DNA from: Bacteroidetes bacterium UBA6491
GTDB lineage: Bacteria > Bacteroidota > Bacteroidia > NS11-12g > UBA9320
DNA length: 8,371 nucleotides
Assembly: GCA_002436505.1 (NCBI GenBank)
Contig: DJML01000081.1
Span: 23,794 to 32,164, forward strand
Direction of reading: 5' to 3'
In this document: in pieces, positions 6,711 to 8,371 of the stretch
How the letters are laid out: each line of letters begins with the position of its first letter
How positions within the stretch are numbered: the stretch's first letter is position 1
Translations under genes and position numbers: made by a program
Notes under the pieces: generated by a model
What the model saw: only the letters and a program-made list of their open reading frames with translations
Databases searched by the model: none
What the model was told of the DNA's origin: nothing

Positions 6711-7475
6711 CTAAAGGAAGAAGTGAAAGCTGTCTCCCCTTAGGCCGATACGCAATGTTTCCAGCGGTATCACTTCGTTCGGGGCAATATTCCCAAGGCT
6801 TACATTGGCGCCGTACAGGTCAATGAACCACACTTGTTGTGATTTTAACGGAGCTTCCCATAAGATGCGTTCCTGTGGGATCTGGGTAAGGATCTCTTCA
6901 ACAAGACCTGACCTCACTTCTCCCGATCCACGGAAAATACCCACAGTTCCGCTTTCACGTGCTTCAGCGATCACTTTCCATGCACCTGCCTCAATTTCCG
7001 CTTTCATCATCTTTATCCATTTGTATGGAGGAATGATCTTGTCCGTATCCTTTGATCCTACTTCAGATAAAACAGTATAAGACTTTGCCAGGTCAGTTAT
7101 GTAGTTGCATTTTTCTTCCTCGTTGATATCAATGGAGCCATCAGAAACTTCAACATGTGTTAGCCCATATCTGTCAAGAAGTTTCCTGTAATCGTCGTAC
7201 ATGCCACGAATAACAAAAGCTTCAAATAATGTTCCACCAAAGTAGACTGGAATGTTCGCTTCCTGGTAAAGTTTTATTTTCTTATCAACCCCGGGTGTTA
7301 CTATAGAAGTGCCAAATCCGAGCTTAATAATATCGGTGAACGCTTCTGAAATAGCAAGGAAATCCTCTGCTTCCCTGTAGCTCAACCCCTTGTCCATAAC
7401 CATTGTAAGTCCACTTTCACGGGGTTTTGCAGTACGCTTTGGTAACTTACTGAGTTCGTAATTATAATTTGTCAT
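6711..7475 (-). CDS. ComA-family protein (phosphosulfolactate synthase-like)
   Basis: This belongs to the ComA family. The characterised member, (2R)-phospho-3-sulfolactate synthase, adds sulfite to phosphoenolpyruvate in coenzyme M synthesis of methanogens; homologues occur in bacteria and as the plant heat-stress protein HSA32. Family motifs are present in TIM-barrel order: KPRESGLTMVMDKG (17-30), DIIKLGFGTSI (48-58), YFGGTLFEAF (78-87), HVEVSDGSID (107-116), LSEVGSKD (136-143), IAEARESGTVGIF (169-181), ILWEAPLKSQQVWFI (204-218) and VSLGNIAPNEVIPLE (225-239), ending in LRIGLRGDS (241-249). Length (254) is normal, and no motif is visibly broken, though a commonly seen NVNLGNI reads NVSLGNI here. 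The ATG overlaps the stop of the upstream TPR gene by four bases (ATGA), so the two are probably co-translated. The true product in Bacteroidota is uncertain: candidates are a sulfonate precursor or a stress role. Family call strong, function weak. Confidence 0.85.
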   Translation of the reverse strand: MTNYNYELSKLPKRTAKPRESGLTMVMDKGLSYREAEDFLAISEAFTDIIKLGFGTSIVTPGVDKKIKLYQEANIPVYFGGTLFEAFVIRGMYDDYRKLLDRYGLTHVEVSDGSIDINEEEKCNYITDLAKSYTVLSEVGSKDTDKIIPPYKWIKMMKAEIEAGAWKVIAEARESGTVGIFRGSGEVRSGLVEEILTQIPQERILWEAPLKSQQVWFIDLYGANVSLGNIAPNEVIPLETLRIGLRGDSFHFFL

Positions 7476-8371
7476 TTAGAATTATTCTTTGCGTATAATT
7501 CGATGATATTTTGAATTTGTTCTACTTCCTGAAGAAATGGTGCGTGATCCCACAGCAACTCATGCTCATCATAATTGATCGTCAGTGCTTTTACTAGATG
7601 CTGGAAACCTATTTCGGTCCTACCCATGATAAATTCATAAGCAGCTATACGGTAAAGGATCCTAAAGTTATTGGGATTCGCTTCCAAAGCAGATTCGAGG
7701 ATCTCATGGGCATTTTCCATATCATCCATTTGCAGAAATACCCATGCCAGTTCAGTCCATCCATCCGCATTATTCGGTGAAATACATATCAGGTCCTCTA
7801 ATATCTTTTTTGCCTCATCCAGTCTTTTTAATTCGACCAGATTGTCAGCGAGGTCAAAATAAAATTCAATTTCTTTAGGTGAAAGACTCACAGCCCGCTG
7901 AAGAAAAGTAAGCGCTTCAGCGTGTAATCCTTCATCTTTAAAGCACAATCCCATGCCATGCCATGCCATCGCAAATTTTGGATTGTATTTAAGTGCCATC
8001 TTAAAGTTGCTCCTGGCTTTAATAAACTGGTCAATTTCCCTGAAACAAAATCCGATACGGGCATAGATCATTGCATCCGGTCCGTCACTTTTTACGGATT
8101 CACGATACGCGTTAATTGCTTCCTGGTACTCACCGATCTCTTCGTAGCAACCGCCCTTGTTAAAGAAAGCCTGTCCGTTGTTTTCATCCACCAGTGTTGC
8201 GTAGTCATACGCCCAAATGGCCTTCTCAAAATTTTTGGTCCGTTCATAAGCGCCGGCAAGATTCAACCATGCCGCGTATGAATATGGATCTTCATCGATG
8301 ACCGCATTGAAGAACTCTATCGCTTCTACTGGTGTTTCCAGAAGCTCATAGCAGTATGCGATCTCATAAAG
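7472..8371 (-). CDS. Tetratricopeptide repeat (TPR) protein, N-terminus beyond right window edge
   Basis: The minus-strand frame is open from the right edge to TGA at 7474-7472, giving 299 residues with no start visible. A TTG at 8266 is internal, since repeat sequence continues upstream of it (LYEIAYCYELLETPVEAIEF at the edge). Seven complete 34-residue TPR units plus one cut unit can be laid out at residues 1-31, 32-65, 66-99, 100-133, 134-167, 168-201, 202-235 and 236-269, counted from the edge. They show the W/Y-x-x-x-G/A and A-x-x-x-A-P patterns, for example AMAWHGMGLCFKDEGLHAEA in unit 5. A 30-residue tail, HELLW...KNNSK, caps the solenoid. TPR solenoids bind protein partners and have no catalysis of their own. 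No signal peptide can be judged because the N-terminus is missing. The ATGA overlap with the ComA-like gene makes that protein the obvious candidate partner. Confidence 0.93.
   Translation of the reverse strand, partial: LYEIAYCYELLETPVEAIEFFNAVIDEDPYSYAAWLNLAGAYERTKNFEKAIWAYDYATLVDENNGQAFFNKGGCYEEIGEYQEAINAYRESVKSDGPDAMIYARIGFCFREIDQFIKARSNFKMALKYNPKFAMAWHGMGLCFKDEGLHAEALTFLQRAVSLSPKEIEFYFDLADNLVELKRLDEAKKILEDLICISPNNADGWTELAWVFLQMDDMENAHEILESALEANPNNFRILYRIAAYEFIMGRTEIGFQHLVKALTINYDEHELLWDHAPFLQEVEQIQNIIELYAKNNSK

Noticed and set aside
7951..7969. Tandem CCATG micro-repeat (ATGCC units)
   Set aside because: It falls in the TPR gene and simply encodes part of the A-W-H-G-M-G stretch of repeat unit 5; it does not extend beyond that.
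8264..8266. TTG as a possible start of the TPR protein
   Set aside because: The same frame stays open to the window edge and upstream codons encode further TPR sequence, so the codon is internal.

Overview
The window looks like a chromosomal segment from a Bacteroidota bacterium, most likely of the Flavobacteriales/Cytophagales type. The evidence is threefold. Gene starts lack Shine-Dalgarno sequences. Two TAnnTTTG boxes, the -7 element typical of this phylum, lie in the only sizeable intergenic region. The proteins are of recognisable Bacteroidota type: CcmC containing LNFHVPMWF, long CcmF, CcmE with CPSKY, a Rossmann/DUF2520 protein, and a ComA-like protein paired with a TPR protein. No mobile elements, RNA genes, CRISPR arrays or phage genes were seen.

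Layout. Positions 1-983 (minus) hold the N-terminal third of glycine dehydrogenase GcvP, running off the left edge. A 148-bp divergent intergenic region (984-1131) carries one promoter-like box on each strand. From 1132 to 5416 (plus) lies a tight cytochrome c maturation cluster, ccmC-ccmD-ccmE-ccmF, with a 4-base overlap between C and D, 18 bp between D and E, and 2 bp between E and F. It is followed on the same strand by a Rossmann-fold/DUF2520 protein (5449-6222) and a small secreted protein of unknown function (6273-6698). Two minus-strand genes converge on these: a ComA-family (phosphosulfolactate synthase-like) protein at 6711-7475 and a TPR protein at 7472 running off the right edge. 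Those two overlap by ATGA.

Function. CcmC and CcmD handle haem at the outer face of the inner membrane and load it onto CcmE; CcmF transfers it to apocytochrome c. This is the core of System I. Two features are atypical relative to E. coli: CcmE carries a cysteine (CxxxY) where the haem-binding histidine is normally found, and CcmC carries an extra extracytoplasmic domain of about 120-125 residues between its first transmembrane helix and its first haem-ligand histidine. ccmA, ccmB, ccmG and ccmH are not in the window.

Most of the window is ordinary housekeeping DNA. I see no wholly new system. The best leads are the enlarged CcmC, the Cys-type CcmE, the ComA-TPR pair of unknown purpose, and the unrecognised secreted protein.
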